64,000 nucleotides of DNA. Source: Methylomonas sp. LL1 (GTDB taxonomy: Bacteria > Pseudomonadota > Gammaproteobacteria > Methylococcales > Methylomonadaceae). Below the pieces are notes generated by a model. The model did not search any database and had not been told where the DNA came from. It saw nothing but the letters and a program-made list of their open reading frames with translations. This document shows, one piece after another, positions 7,032 to 16,089 of the stretch. Within the stretch, counting starts at the first letter, position 1; each line of letters starts with the position of its first letter. The stretch covers positions 3,968,001 to 4,032,000 of the forward strand of contig NZ_CP064653.1 in assembly GCF_015711015.1 (NCBI RefSeq), given 5' to 3'. A program made the translations under genes and the position numbers.

Positions 7032-9689
7032 TTACGCTCTCGGTTTCAGTACAAGTTTGCTGATGGCCGGTAGCACAATAAAGGTGCTAGTCATGATCCA
7101 GAAAATGCCGATCGTGATCACCAAGCCCATGCTGGCGATGCCTTGGTGCGGCGAAAACGCCAGGCCGGCAAAGCTGGAAATGGTGGTCAAGGCTCCGTAA
7201 AACATGCCGCGCGCGGTGCTGGACTGGTAGATGTTCTGATCTTCGGACAAGGAATGATGCAGTTTTTCCACCATATGAATGCCGTTATCGACACCCAGGC
7301 CCATCAACAACGGCAAGGCGATGATGTTGGCAAAATTGATCGGCGTGCCGGTAAACACGGTGGTGGCCATGGTGAACAAACCGGCCAGTACCAGCGGCGT
7401 CATCACCAGCAAGGTGTCGACGATACTGCGGCGGATAAACAGCAACAGCAGCGCAATCGAAACCAGGGCGATGATGATAGCCTCCTGGAAGGCGCCGATT
7501 ACGGCTTTCATCGATTCCCAATACATGATGGGCAGGTCGGTGGTGTCGGGGGCGACGGCCTGTACTTCGCTAATAAAGGCCTGTAAGTTAGCCAAATCGT
7601 TCAGGTCTTGCTTGGGGAAAATCTGTATCCGGTACAGGCCGTCCCGGCTTAGCCAGCGGTCCTTGATTTCGTCCGGAATACCGGATGGAGTGATTTCTTG
7701 AGCTTGAAACCCGGTCAGTAGCTGATTCATCACCGTCGGTAGGGTACCCAGCAACGAGGTCTGGATTTTCTCGACAAAAACGCCGCGATCCGGCGGGAAA
7801 CGCGCATCCAGTTCAGTCAGTACGTCCTGCAATTGCTGTTTAAACGCGCGTAGCGATTGAATTTCGGTTGGATTGGTTTTCTTCGGCAAGTTGGCGTCGA
7901 TGGCCGCGATCATTCGGATGATACTGGGCTTGGGATCCGAGCCGGTTTTCAGTTGCGGAAACGATTGGCTCTGCGGTCCCAGGGTCAGCATCATGTCGTC
8001 TATGATCATCAGTTTGCTGTCCTGATCCTCGGGCACGAAATCGAACAGACTGACGGTTTTATCCACGGTTTTTAAGCCACCGAGTTTTTTCCGCATGGCC
8101 TGGGCTTCGTTGGCGTTTTTGGCCAACACCGTCAGTGTCATCGGCGAGGTGTCTCGGGTTTTCATCAACTCCTTAAAAGCAATCACCGATTCCGTGTGCG
8201 GGTCGCGCAAGTTGAGCGGGTTGAAATCGGTTTTGATTTGAAAAACAAAAAATAGGGCGACGAGGGTCGCCAACACCGTTGCCAAGGTGATCGGTTTGGC
8301 GTAATGCAGGGTAACCGAGGCTAGTAATAATGAAATTTTCGAGGCGCCGGGGTGTTGCCCTTGTTGCAGTTGATGAATGGGCGGGGTAGGGATGATTTTC
8401 AGTAGTACCGGCAACACGGTCAAGGTGACAAACAAACAGATGAACAAGCTGGTGCCGGCCAGCAGGCCCAATTCCGAGATGCCTTGATAATCGGTGGGAA
8501 TAAAGGCGAACAGACCGATAGAGGTTGTACCTGCGCACAAAATCAGCGAGGGGCTGGTATCCAAAATGGCCGAACGGATGGCCTTGCCCTTGTCCTTGCC
8601 GTGCAAATCAAGATTATCTCTATAGCGCAGGCAAAAATGGATCGCATATTCCACCCCCAAACCGATATTGGATACGGCGAACGCCACCGAAATCAGGTTC
8701 AATTCCTTCACCGCCACGGAGGCGAACAAACCGCAAAATATCATGCCCAGGCTCAATGTCAGCAGGGTTGCCAGCATCAACAGCCAGGAGCGGTAGGCGA
8801 TCAGCAGAATGCCGCATACCAGGATCAGCGAAAATATACTGGCGGTAAAGGTGCCTTCGCTCATGCCTGCCATTTCGTCGTGTTCCAAGCCGACTTCGCC
8901 GGTAATCCAAATTTTTACCTGCGGCAGGTTAGGGTCTTGTATTTTATTGACCGCGTTGCGAATCGCGTTAATGGCCGGTTCCACCGGCAGGATCCGGCTG
9001 AAATCGAATTTAGGGGTGACGAAAATAAAAGCCTTATCGGATTGTTCCTCGCTGATGTTGTTTTCGGCAATCAGTTTTTGCCAGGACAGCAAATCGGTTT
9101 CGCCGTTGAGGGTTTTATGCAGCGATTGGCTGACCTTGTCGATCAGCGAGGTCAGATCGATCGGTACTTCCTCGGTTTTGCTTTCCGCATTCAGCGCATC
9201 TTCGAAAATCGAAAAAAATCCGTTCAGGCTGGGGTCTTGCGAGATGCGGCCGATAAACGGTTGGGCCTGAGCCAGCGTGACGGAAAAATCCTGCAGCTTG
9301 TCGGTATCCAGGTATAGCAGGCCGTTACGATGAAAAAAGGCATTTTCGTCGGGACGATAGACCTTGGTGAAATGCTCGGTATCGGCCCGTAGCTCCCGCC
9401 CCAAACGCTGCGCGGCGGCCTTGGTCAATTCCGGGCTGGAAGAGTCGATTACTACCAGCAGCGTGTGTATGTCCTGGCCGAAGGCTTTTTCAAACTTGCG
9501 CCGATTCTGCTGAAAAGCGGCGTCGGGCGCGATCAGTTCGGCGGTGTCGGTGTTGATGCTAAGATGTTTGCCGGTGTATTCGGTGGAAAAATACGCTAAC
9601 ACGGCGGCCGTCACCAGTAATAAGACCGGCGAATACAAAAGCCAGTTGCTCCAGCGGAAAGCCAGGTTGCGTAAACGATTTTCTATCAT
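7032..9689 (-). CDS. hpnN: Hopanoid-associated RND/MMPL transporter HpnN
   Basis: 885 residues with the two-fold RND architecture: an N-terminal helix, a large periplasmic domain, a block of six helices with a sterol-sensing-like character (ILVCGILLIAYRSWLLMLA...), a second periplasmic domain (about 490-700) and a second six-helix block (VSIALLLLFIRRSIVDTLLV...). The length and N-terminus (TEYTGKHLSINTDTAELI, FGQDIHTLLVVID) fit HpnN, which moves hopanoids from the inner to the outer membrane. It starts 2 bp after the Ca2+/Na+ antiporter gene, so it is translationally close. Other hopanoid genes (shc, hpnA-H) are not in the window. Another MMPL-family lipid transporter is the alternative. Confidence 0.8.
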   Translation of the reverse strand: MIENRLRNLAFRWSNWLLYSPVLLLVTAAVLAYFSTEYTGKHLSINTDTAELIAPDAAFQQNRRKFEKAFGQDIHTLLVVIDSSSPELTKAAAQRLGRELRADTEHFTKVYRPDENAFFHRNGLLYLDTDKLQDFSVTLAQAQPFIGRISQDPSLNGFFSIFEDALNAESKTEEVPIDLTSLIDKVSQSLHKTLNGETDLLSWQKLIAENNISEEQSDKAFIFVTPKFDFSRILPVEPAINAIRNAVNKIQDPNLPQVKIWITGEVGLEHDEMAGMSEGTFTASIFSLILVCGILLIAYRSWLLMLATLLTLSLGMIFCGLFASVAVKELNLISVAFAVSNIGLGVEYAIHFCLRYRDNLDLHGKDKGKAIRSAILDTSPSLILCAGTTSIGLFAFIPTDYQGISELGLLAGTSLFICLFVTLTVLPVLLKIIPTPPIHQLQQGQHPGASKISLLLASVTLHYAKPITLATVLATLVALFFVFQIKTDFNPLNLRDPHTESVIAFKELMKTRDTSPMTLTVLAKNANEAQAMRKKLGGLKTVDKTVSLFDFVPEDQDSKLMIIDDMMLTLGPQSQSFPQLKTGSDPKPSIIRMIAAIDANLPKKTNPTEIQSLRAFKQQLQDVLTELDARFPPDRGVFVEKIQTSLLGTLPTVMNQLLTGFQAQEITPSGIPDEIKDRWLSRDGLYRIQIFPKQDLNDLANLQAFISEVQAVAPDTTDLPIMYWESMKAVIGAFQEAIIIALVSIALLLLFIRRSIVDTLLVMTPLVLAGLFTMATTVFTGTPINFANIIALPLLMGLGVDNGIHMVEKLHHSLSEDQNIYQSSTARGMFYGALTTISSFAGLAFSPHQGIASMGLVITIGIFWIMTSTFIVLPAISKLVLKPRA

Positions 9690-9691
9690 GC

Positions 9692-10666
9692 CTAAGCGCC
9701 CGCCACGGTGCTGATCAGATAGAGGGTGTAACCGGTATAGGCGGCAACCAACAGGCTGCCTTCCAAACGATTGATATTGCCGTTGCCGTTACGGGCATAG
9801 CCCATCGCAAACAGGGCTAGCGTCAATATCGCCATAACCGGCCAATCGCGGTTGATGATTTCATCCGGGATAGACATCGGATGAATCACGCCCGCCACGC
9901 CGACTACCGCCAAGGTATTGAATAGGTTGGAGCCGATAATATTGCCGACGGCCAGATCGTGTTCGCCCTTGCGGGCGGCGGCTATCGATGAGGCCAGTTC
10001 CGGCAGCGAGGTGCCGATGGCGACTATGGTCAGGCCAATGACCAAATCGCTGACCCCCAGATCCTGGGCAATCGATACCGCGCCCCAAACCAGCATGCGC
10101 GAGCTGACCACCAGGAACACCAGGCCGGCGATCAGATAAATCCAGGCTTGAAATTCGGACATGGCATGTTGTTCCAGTTCTACTTCCATCTCCTGTTCGA
10201 ATTCGTCGGCACTGGGTTTTTTCATGCCTTGCACCGTCATCCAGGCCATCACGGCTACGAACACGCCCAGTTCGATAGCCGCATCCAGACGCGACAAGTC
10301 GCCGTCATAGAGTTGCACTATAGCCAGCAAGGTCACAACAAACAGGATGGGTAATTCCTTTTTTATCACTTGGGAATGTACCGAAATCGGGCTGATCAAC
10401 GCCGTGATGCCCAATATCAAGGCGATATTGGTAATGTTGGAGCCGTAGGCATTACCCAAGGCAATGCCGGGATTGCCCTGTAAAGCGGAAAGCGCCGAAA
10501 CCGACAATTCCGGGGCCGAGGTGCCGAAACCGACCACCACCATGCCGATCAACAGGGGGGACATACCCAGATGGCGGGCGATGGCGGCCGCGCCTTCGAC
10601 AAACAAGTCGGCACTCCAGACCAGAATGATCAAACCGAGAACTATCATCAACAGTGGCAGAGCCAT
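9692..10666 (-). CDS. Calcium/sodium antiporter (CaCA family, YrbG-like)
   Basis: 324 residues, about ten membrane helices in two inverted halves. Each half has the CaCA alpha-repeat: GFGTSAPELSVSALSAL with GNAYGSNITNIAL in the first, AIGTSLPELASSIAAAR with GNIIGSNLFNTLAV in the second. The paired GTS(A/L)PE and GSN motifs carry the ion-binding acidic residues. A short acidic cytoplasmic loop (EFEQEMEVELEQ) separates the halves. It exchanges Na+ (or H+) for Ca2+ at the inner membrane. It lies 74 bp after uppP and immediately before hpnN; functional coupling to either is not evident. Confidence 0.9.
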   Translation of the reverse strand: MALPLLMIVLGLIILVWSADLFVEGAAAIARHLGMSPLLIGMVVVGFGTSAPELSVSALSALQGNPGIALGNAYGSNITNIALILGITALISPISVHSQVIKKELPILFVVTLLAIVQLYDGDLSRLDAAIELGVFVAVMAWMTVQGMKKPSADEFEQEMEVELEQHAMSEFQAWIYLIAGLVFLVVSSRMLVWGAVSIAQDLGVSDLVIGLTIVAIGTSLPELASSIAAARKGEHDLAVGNIIGSNLFNTLAVVGVAGVIHPMSIPDEIINRDWPVMAILTLALFAMGYARNGNGNINRLEGSLLVAAYTGYTLYLISTVAGA

Positions 10667-10740
10667 AAAGCACCTATAAACAAAAAATCAAAAACAATCC
10701 GGAATATTGCCGCGGGGGAGTCATCGTGGGGGCAATTGGC

Positions 10741-11568
10741 TTAATCAACCGTCCACTGTACTAATCCGCTATAGGCGCTGGCGATCACCACCACGCCAAA
10801 CAGGATCCGGTACCAGGCAAAAATGATGAAATCGTGATGGCTGATGTAACGCAGCAAACCCTTGACCGCAATCAAGGCGCTGATGAAGGCGGCGATCAAG
10901 CCGACGGCAAACGAGGCCAGATCGCTTTCGACATGCAATATATCCCGATGCTTATATAAGTCGTACAGACTGGCGACGGTCAGGGTCGGAATCGCCAGGA
11001 AAAACGAGAACTCGGTGGACGCCTTGCGCGACAGGCCGAATAGCAGGCCGCCGATTATGGTGGAGCCGGAGCGCGATGTGCCGGGGATGAGCGCAAAAGC
11101 TTGGGCAATGCCAAGTTTGAACGCATCCAGCATGCTCAAATCGTCTACATGATGCACGCGTATCTTATGTTCGCGTTTTTCCGCCCAGATGATCACGAAG
11201 GCGCCGATGATAAAGGCCAATGCTACCGGAATCGGTTTGAACAACAAGGCTTTGAGTTGTTTGCCGAACAGCAAGCCCAAACTGGCCAGCGGGATGAAGG
11301 CAATCGCCAGATTCAGTACAAACTTTTGCGCTTGCCGGTCGCTGGTCAGGCCGGATAGCACCGAAGCGATCTTGGCCCGGTATTCCCAGCAAATCGCCAG
11401 AATCGCTCCGACCTGAATCACGATGGTGAACAGTTTGGCTTTGTCGTCGTTAAAGTCGAGCAGGTCGCCGGCCAGGATCAAATGTCCGGTGCTGGAGATG
11501 GGTAGAAACTCGGTCAGGCCTTCGACTACACCCAGAATCAGGGATTTAATCAGTAATTCAATGTCCAT
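10741..11568 (-). CDS. uppP: Undecaprenyl-diphosphate phosphatase UppP/BacA
   Basis: 275 residues, polytopic. It carries the two diagnostic motifs: [17 protein letters not shown] near residue 16 (catalytic glutamates and the SSTGH serine) and [20 protein letters not shown] around residues 160-180 (arginine for the diphosphate). It hydrolyses undecaprenyl diphosphate to recycle the carrier lipid for peptidoglycan and polysaccharides. It is the first gene of the uppP-antiporter-hpnN run. Length is typical. Confidence 0.95.
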   Translation of the reverse strand: MDIELLIKSLILGVVEGLTEFLPISSTGHLILAGDLLDFNDDKAKLFTIVIQVGAILAICWEYRAKIASVLSGLTSDRQAQKFVLNLAIAFIPLASLGLLFGKQLKALLFKPIPVALAFIIGAFVIIWAEKREHKIRVHHVDDLSMLDAFKLGIAQAFALIPGTSRSGSTIIGGLLFGLSRKASTEFSFFLAIPTLTVASLYDLYKHRDILHVESDLASFAVGLIAAFISALIAVKGLLRYISHHDFIIFAWYRILFGVVVIASAYSGLVQWTVD

Positions 11569-12138
11569 ATCGTCAGGCTCCGTACCGAATCGGCACGCGG
11601 GTAAAAATCGGCATGTTGATCAGGTCGTTATTTAAGAAAAAGGTTGCTGAGGCAGGGCTAAAAGCCATGCAAACGGGGCGGGATTATAGTCGAAATCTCT
11701 ATTGTTTCGTAACTTTAAGACCCGATCAGCAGGGGCGAGCTTGGCTGATGGGTGCCGGTTGGAATCAATTTTTAACTCGATTCGAGTTGTTGCAATATAT
11801 CTACCGCATTTTGGCCTTCAATGATCGATTGTCGTGTCGTCATAAATTTCCTACTTGTTGTTGGTTTGATTGGGAGTTGCTTGGATATTGGTCGATGAAG
11901 TACGTCAAATCCCGCAATAAGGATGGCAAATCCCCGGCTTGGATTTCTGGGTGAAGGCGATCTAAACCTGCTTTTATGCCTGTAGGTTATGGATTACAAG
12001 GCTTTAGGAAAATGGCATAAATTTTGATTGATTAAAGTGTAACAGTATTACTACGTTTGAATATTGTTAGGGATGACTAGATGGCGGTTTGTCACGGCGA
12101 TTTAAAAAACAACGCATCAACGCCGGGCAAATCCAGAA
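11569..12138. other. Intergenic region with no convincing gene
   Basis: 570 bp between the divergent uppP and VPLPA-protein genes. Short open frames exist, but they lack family-like sequence or ribosome sites. The stretch from about 11950 to 12090 is AT-rich and probably contains the promoter of the riboswitch-controlled transcript; no boxes were assigned. Confidence 0.5.
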
Positions 12139-12237
12139 GCATCCATCGCCAAGCCTGCTGTGAAGCGGGTTCGGAAAGTCGCGGGTCTTGCGCAAATACA
12201 GCAAGACGGCCGGATTGCTCCCAGGTGATAGGGGTGC
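12139..12237 (+). promoter_or_regulatory. Candidate c-di-GMP-I (GEMM) riboswitch
   Basis: Several parts match the GEMM-I layout. P1a is GCATCC (12139-12144) with GGGTGC (12232-12237), extended by ATC/GAT. P1b is AGCCTGCT/AGCGGGTT (12152-12171) capped by a GNRA tetraloop GTGA. Then comes GGAAAGTCGCGGGTCT, resembling the GCAAAGCCACGGGTCT block. P2 contains a perfect 7-bp stem GTCTTGC/GCAAGAC (12185-12207), and the junction GGCCGGATTGC resembles GCCGGGTTGCC. The 5' GGCAAA motif is degenerate (GCCAAG), so ligand preference (c-di-GMP or the GEMM-Ib dinucleotide) is uncertain. It sits 55 nt before the exported VPLPA protein. Confidence 0.5.
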
Positions 12238-12250
12238 GGCATTTGCCGCA
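12235..12250 (+). promoter_or_regulatory. Alternative hairpin overlapping riboswitch P1 (possible expression platform)
   Basis: TGCGGC-ATTT-GCCGCA forms a 6-bp hairpin whose 5' arm shares TGC with the 3' strand of the aptamer's P1 stem, so the two folds exclude each other. No strong U-run follows, so it may act on translation or with a partner rather than as a classical terminator. Confidence 0.35.
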
Positions 12251-12292
12251 TATCACGCACTTTCTTCAACGACATCAAGAATGGATTGATTT

Positions 12293-13417
12293 ATGAATAT
12301 GAATTTTCAATTGACCGCCATTGTTGCCTTATTGGCAGTCAGCGGTATCTCTCAAGCGGCTTTAACAACTTCCAGTGCGTCCGCTAGCTTCAATGGTTCG
12401 GCAAATGTCAGTGCTTCGGTTACGTCAAAAACCTCTGCCAGTGCCACCAATAATGGCGCGAGTGTTGCCAATGTTTCATTGGGACAATTTAATGCGGCTA
12501 CCGGGGTTTTGACGGGTGTTGACCTGCAATTGACCTCGAATCGCCAGCAAATTATCGATGGTTATGGTTATAAAAATAATGGCCCGGGAAGAGACGCAAG
12601 CGGCAGCGGCAGCAGTACTGCAACCATGGCGGCGATCGGCGCTGCCGCCAATTTTGCAACCGCTATTAGCCAAGCCGGTGGCGCTTGCTCGTTAGCACAT
12701 GGGCCAACGGGATTTACCGAATGCAGTTGGGGGTCGAATTCTGCTTCGGCGGTCGCCACCAATGCAACTGCAAGCGTGGCGAGTTCCAATCTAGATGATT
12801 ACGTGGGTAGCGGCTCCGTCAACGCGGCACTGTCTCTGCCTACATTGGCCGTCACAACCACGTTAAGCAGAGCCCAAGGTCAAACCAGTGGTTCTCAGAC
12901 CAATTACACGGTTGAATGGTCTGGCGACTTACAGGCTAATTACAGTTATTTGTTGCATGCAATGGCTTCGTTCGACGTCAGTTCGGCATCCAATTCCTTG
13001 ACCCTCGACTTCGGCAATGTTGCCCAAAACAGTATCGCTTCATTGAATTTCGGTTTGTTCAATCTGGCCAATGCCGACCGTATCGGTCTGGACCTGGATA
13101 GCGTCAATGGCAGTGGCGATATCGGCGCGTTCGATACCGGTCTATCCATATTTGCCGATCTGGCCCAAGGTGGCAGCCAATCCTTCATCGCCAATCTGTT
13201 GACCGCCAACACCGGCGCTTTCAGCGCGCAATATCTGCTGAACCTGTCCGATGCGGATTTGGGCGCCAGCAGTACCCGCCAAAACTATCAATTGACCTTG
13301 AATCTGACCGGCAATGTCGTGGCCGCCGCCGCGCCAGTACCTCTGCCCGCCGCAGTCTGGATGTTCGGCGCCGGATTGGTGGGTATGATGGGTTCTGTGA
13401 AGCGTCGGAAACAGTAA
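12293..13417 (+). CDS. Exported VPLPA-CTERM (PEP-CTERM-type) protein
   Basis: 374 residues. A signal peptide (ALLAVSGISQA, residues about 8-23) is followed by a low-complexity Ser/Ala/Thr/Asn-rich body with many NATAS-type stretches and no cysteine pair beyond one region (CSLAHGPTGFTEC). The C-terminus is the sorting tail VPLPAAVWMFGAGLVGMMG then KRRKQ. Such VPLPA tails are common in methanotrophs. The composition suggests an adhesin or matrix protein. A candidate c-di-GMP riboswitch lies directly upstream, which would fit control of surface attachment. ATG at 12293 or 12299 are both possible. Function beyond export is unknown. Confidence 0.8.
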   Translation: MNMNFQLTAIVALLAVSGISQAALTTSSASASFNGSANVSASVTSKTSASATNNGASVANVSLGQFNAATGVLTGVDLQLTSNRQQIIDGYGYKNNGPGRDASGSGSSTATMAAIGAAANFATAISQAGGACSLAHGPTGFTECSWGSNSASAVATNATASVASSNLDDYVGSGSVNAALSLPTLAVTTTLSRAQGQTSGSQTNYTVEWSGDLQANYSYLLHAMASFDVSSASNSLTLDFGNVAQNSIASLNFGLFNLANADRIGLDLDSVNGSGDIGAFDTGLSIFADLAQGGSQSFIANLLTANTGAFSAQYLLNLSDADLGASSTRQNYQLTLNLTGNVVAAAAPVPLPAAVWMFGAGLVGMMGSVKRRKQ

Positions 13418-13441
13418 ATGACCCATTCGACGGTAGGATTT

Positions 13442-13461
13442 AACCCTGGTCACCCAGGGTT
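13442..13461 (+). terminator. Stem-loop after VPLPA gene
   Basis: AACCCTGG-TCAC-CCAGGGTT is a perfect 8-bp hairpin 25 bp past the stop codon. It is not followed by a clear T-run, so it may be a weak terminator or mRNA-end stabiliser. Confidence 0.35.
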
Positions 13462-13500
13462 TGTATGGATGCGCGAGTCATCGATTAGGGGATAAGTAGC

Positions 13501-13530
13501 GCCCCGATATGGATTTGGGGCCGGTTTTTT
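13501..13530 (+). terminator. Rho-independent terminator candidate
   Basis: GCCCC-(11 nt)-GGGGC followed by CGG and six T residues, lying between the convergent VPLPA gene and ydbL. Orientation fits termination of the plus-strand transcript. Confidence 0.5.
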
Positions 13531-13619
13531 AGCCGCGACCAAGACTTGGCCATGGTTTACCACTCTCGGCGATATCACGTGGGAGAATGAGTAGCAGGGG
13601 AGGTTTGTTAACCAAATCC

Positions 13620-13961
13620 TTAACGCCGTTGCCAGCCGGACGGCGTCTGTACATAATGCCCAGGACCGGCCTGATCGATGACTTTCTGTGCGGTCAGGCG
13701 GGCCACTTCGTCGGCCGGTACGCCGTTTTTGGTGGCGATGCGTTGGTATTCGGCCAGGCGCTGGGCGTTGATGCTATCCACCAGGGCTTTGACATCGGCT
13801 GGTGCGTTCGGGTCGACCAATCCTAGAAGGCCGTTCATTTGCTCGCCTACTTGTCCGGCGGCTTTGCTCTGGGCCAGATCGGCGGCGGCGGCCGGCATGG
13901 CGGACAAACACAAACCCAGCAATAAGGTCGCCAGCATGATTACGAAACTTTTGTTTTTCAT
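13620..13961 (-). CDS. ydbL: YdbL family periplasmic protein (DUF1318)
   Basis: 113 residues from the ATG preceded by AAAGGAGCG. A longer frame upstream lacks this site. The signal peptide (VIMLATLLLGLCLSAMPAAAA) is followed by a small helical domain with the family pattern: DLAQSKAAGQVGEQMNGLLG, VNAIN-like VDSINAQRLAEYQRIA, ADEVARLTAQKVI. It is the third gene of the ydbH-ynbE-ydbL set, which in E. coli supports outer-membrane phospholipid homeostasis alongside TamB and YhdP. It is 11 bp after ynbE. Confidence 0.85.
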   Translation of the reverse strand: MKNKSFVIMLATLLLGLCLSAMPAAAADLAQSKAAGQVGEQMNGLLGLVDPNAPADVKALVDSINAQRLAEYQRIATKNGVPADEVARLTAQKVIDQAGPGHYVQTPSGWQRR

Positions 13962-13972
13962 CGATCGCTCCT

Positions 13973-14170
13973 TTAAAACAAGCCTTTTTTGTTGGTAATC
14001 AGATCGTCTACATCTTTCTCCACTTTCAAACGGATTTCGTGGTCGATTTTGACGTTCATATTGATTTCGATGGGTTTGTCCGGCGCTTCCAGCCTGACGG
14101 ATGGCGAGCATCCGGACAGGTAAAAAGCGCTCAAAAGCATGCCCGCGCTATGTGCTGTACTCCACTTCAT
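13973..14170 (-). CDS. ynbE: YnbE family lipoprotein
   Basis: 65 residues, starting at the ATG with GGAGAAATCA upstream (a longer frame overlapping ydbH is unlikely). The lipobox LSGC gives a lipoprotein with a mature part of about 45 residues (PSVRLEAPDKPIEINMNVKID...). The PDKPIEINMNVKI block is characteristic of YnbE. In E. coli YnbE is an outer-membrane lipoprotein that joins the C-terminus of YdbH to complete the intermembrane bridge. It lies between ydbH and ydbL. Confidence 0.88.
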   Translation of the reverse strand: MKWSTAHSAGMLLSAFYLSGCSPSVRLEAPDKPIEINMNVKIDHEIRLKVEKDVDDLITNKKGLF

Positions 14171-14213
14171 TGATTTCTCCGTTCCGCCGTCGGCGGCATG
14201 GGTTGATGATTGC

Positions 14214-16028
14214 TTATTGCGGCTTGGCGGGTTTCTTGGGTTGCCCACCGTTTTTTACCTGATCCAGGACCGGCTGATCGAAATTGCCCGCCAAAATGCC
14301 TTTTTGTAGTAGTTCCGGTAACTGACCGCTCAGATTCAGGTTGAAAGCGATGGGATGCCCCGATAACACTTGCGGATTTTTACCTTCCAGGCGCAAGCCG
14401 ATTCGATATTCACCATTGGGCCGGTAATTCACCTTAGCTTGTAGGCTATGGTACAGCATATTGCGTAAGGCATTGAAGGCGATACTTTCGTCGTCCGTAG
14501 CCGGCCCTTGGTAACGTAACACGCCGGGTTCGGTAGCTGTGAGTTCACCCTCGCTGACCTCGATAGTGTCCGGCCCCAGTCTTAAAGGCAGCTTACCGCT
14601 GATGGTGCCGGTGCCGGACAGGGCCGGATAATTAAAACTGTCCAACAGTTGCGACAAATCGATGTTGTGCACGCCAAGGGTTAAATTTACTGGCAGCTGA
14701 TCGATATTCACGATTTGCGGCAGGACTTCGAGCCTACCGCCAAATAGCGGCAAAGTCGCCCGTTCCAGGGTCAATAGGTTTTGCTGATAGCGGGCCTTGA
14801 CCATCAGATCGCGTACCGTTGTCTTTTCTCCCAATGCCAGCTTGGCTACTTCCATTGATAACGTCATGGATAAATGGGCCAAATCCTGGATATCCAGTTG
14901 GATATGGCCCTCATCCGCCCGAATGGCGCCAACACTCAGGCCTAACTGGTAAGCTGTCAGATACGCTGAACCGGTCGGTGCGGATTGCGGCCGCCAACCC
15001 AAATGCAGCGTACCCATCAGATGGCCGGTGGAAAAACGCCAGTCATTCATGGTTTCCGGCAACCACGGCCTGGCAAGTTCGATAGCCTCGCTAGCGCTTA
15101 GATCCAAATGCCCGTCCAAGTCGAGTCGTGTAGTCGCCGTATTCAGGGCTAAATCGGCGCTGGATAAATAGCCTCCATCCCGTGTCAACATCAGCCGGCC
15201 ATGCAGGTGTTCCAGTTTGTCATGCGATTCGGCGCTTAGGCTTAATTTGATCGCCGTGATGTTGGGATTTGCCTGAACGGCCGATGATGCCGCCATGTTT
15301 TGTTTCAGTTGGGCCGGCATCAAACTGGAAGTGGTTAGCCATTTAAGCAGCAAGCCGGCATCGGCGCTTAGATGGGCACGATGCTCGAGTTGATCCAGCT
15401 GTTGGTAATTCAGTTCGAAAATATTGCCGCCCGCGGCCTGCTCGACCTGCAATTTTACACCGCGCAAGTCGGGTGCCAGTTCGAGCCGTATCGTTTGTTG
15501 CGTATCCTGGAATATGGCCCGAATAGGCTTTTCCGGGGCAAAATCAAGCTCGGCGCTGCCGTTAAAAACAATGGCTCCTTGAGGTGTTTCGATTTGTAGA
15601 TCCAGGCTGTCGATGGTTATCCGCTGCAATGGGATTAACGCCACTGTCGAAGTGGGTTGATCGTTTCCGGCCGCTTGATCGCTTGGTTGATAGGCAAATC
15701 GTAATTGTGCCTGGGCTACCCGAATGCTGTCGAGTTTGGAAGCTCTAAGATTGTAATTGGCCCAGACCTCTTGCAGCCGAACCGTTGCCGGTCCGGCAGC
15801 TGTGTTCAGGCCAAATTGGATATGCTCCAGGCGGGCTTGGTCGAAATCGAAGCCTATGCCCGACGCGACGGGTTCCAATAAGGGCAGCCGTTGCAGCAGT
15901 TGCCGCACTCCCCATTGCATCAGCATGCCGCGTCCCCACCAAATCCCCAGGCCGGCAACCAGTAACACCGATAGAAAAACCGCAAACAAACGCAGTCTTG
16001 AGCTAGGAATGCGGCGTTGGTCAGACAC
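14214..16028 (-). CDS. ydbH: YdbH family AsmA-like intermembrane lipid transport protein
   Basis: 604 residues. One N-terminal membrane anchor (RLRLFAVFLSVLLVAGLGIWW) is followed by a long beta-rich periplasmic body with alternating hydrophobic strands. The C-terminal DUF748/dicarboxylate-transport-like segment (NYPALSGTGTISGKLPLRL, FNALRNMLYHSLQAKV) is typical of YdbH. It is shorter than E. coli YdbH (about 880), so the bridge would be shorter. Context with ynbE and ydbL supports the call; the protein would form a hydrophobic-groove bridge for phospholipids from inner to outer membrane. Confidence 0.75.
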   Translation of the reverse strand: MSDQRRIPSSRLRLFAVFLSVLLVAGLGIWWGRGMLMQWGVRQLLQRLPLLEPVASGIGFDFDQARLEHIQFGLNTAAGPATVRLQEVWANYNLRASKLDSIRVAQAQLRFAYQPSDQAAGNDQPTSTVALIPLQRITIDSLDLQIETPQGAIVFNGSAELDFAPEKPIRAIFQDTQQTIRLELAPDLRGVKLQVEQAAGGNIFELNYQQLDQLEHRAHLSADAGLLLKWLTTSSLMPAQLKQNMAASSAVQANPNITAIKLSLSAESHDKLEHLHGRLMLTRDGGYLSSADLALNTATTRLDLDGHLDLSASEAIELARPWLPETMNDWRFSTGHLMGTLHLGWRPQSAPTGSAYLTAYQLGLSVGAIRADEGHIQLDIQDLAHLSMTLSMEVAKLALGEKTTVRDLMVKARYQQNLLTLERATLPLFGGRLEVLPQIVNIDQLPVNLTLGVHNIDLSQLLDSFNYPALSGTGTISGKLPLRLGPDTIEVSEGELTATEPGVLRYQGPATDDESIAFNALRNMLYHSLQAKVNYRPNGEYRIGLRLEGKNPQVLSGHPIAFNLNLSGQLPELLQKGILAGNFDQPVLDQVKNGGQPKKPAKPQ

Positions 16029-16089
16029 AGGTTACTCGGCTTCCCGGATCAAACGTCTGAGTTCTTCGCACGGATTTCATTGTATGCTG

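Noticed and set aside
8484-9317. 277-codon plus-strand frame inside hpnN
   Set aside because: Antisense shadow of a strongly supported RND transporter; composition is unlike a real protein.
11613-11954. 113-codon plus-strand frame between uppP and the riboswitch
   Set aside because: No ribosome site, no family-like pattern, unusual Trp/Cys-rich composition; probably chance.
12081-12296. 71-codon frame overlapping the riboswitch
   Set aside because: The DNA is better explained by a structured leader RNA; the frame has no coding character.
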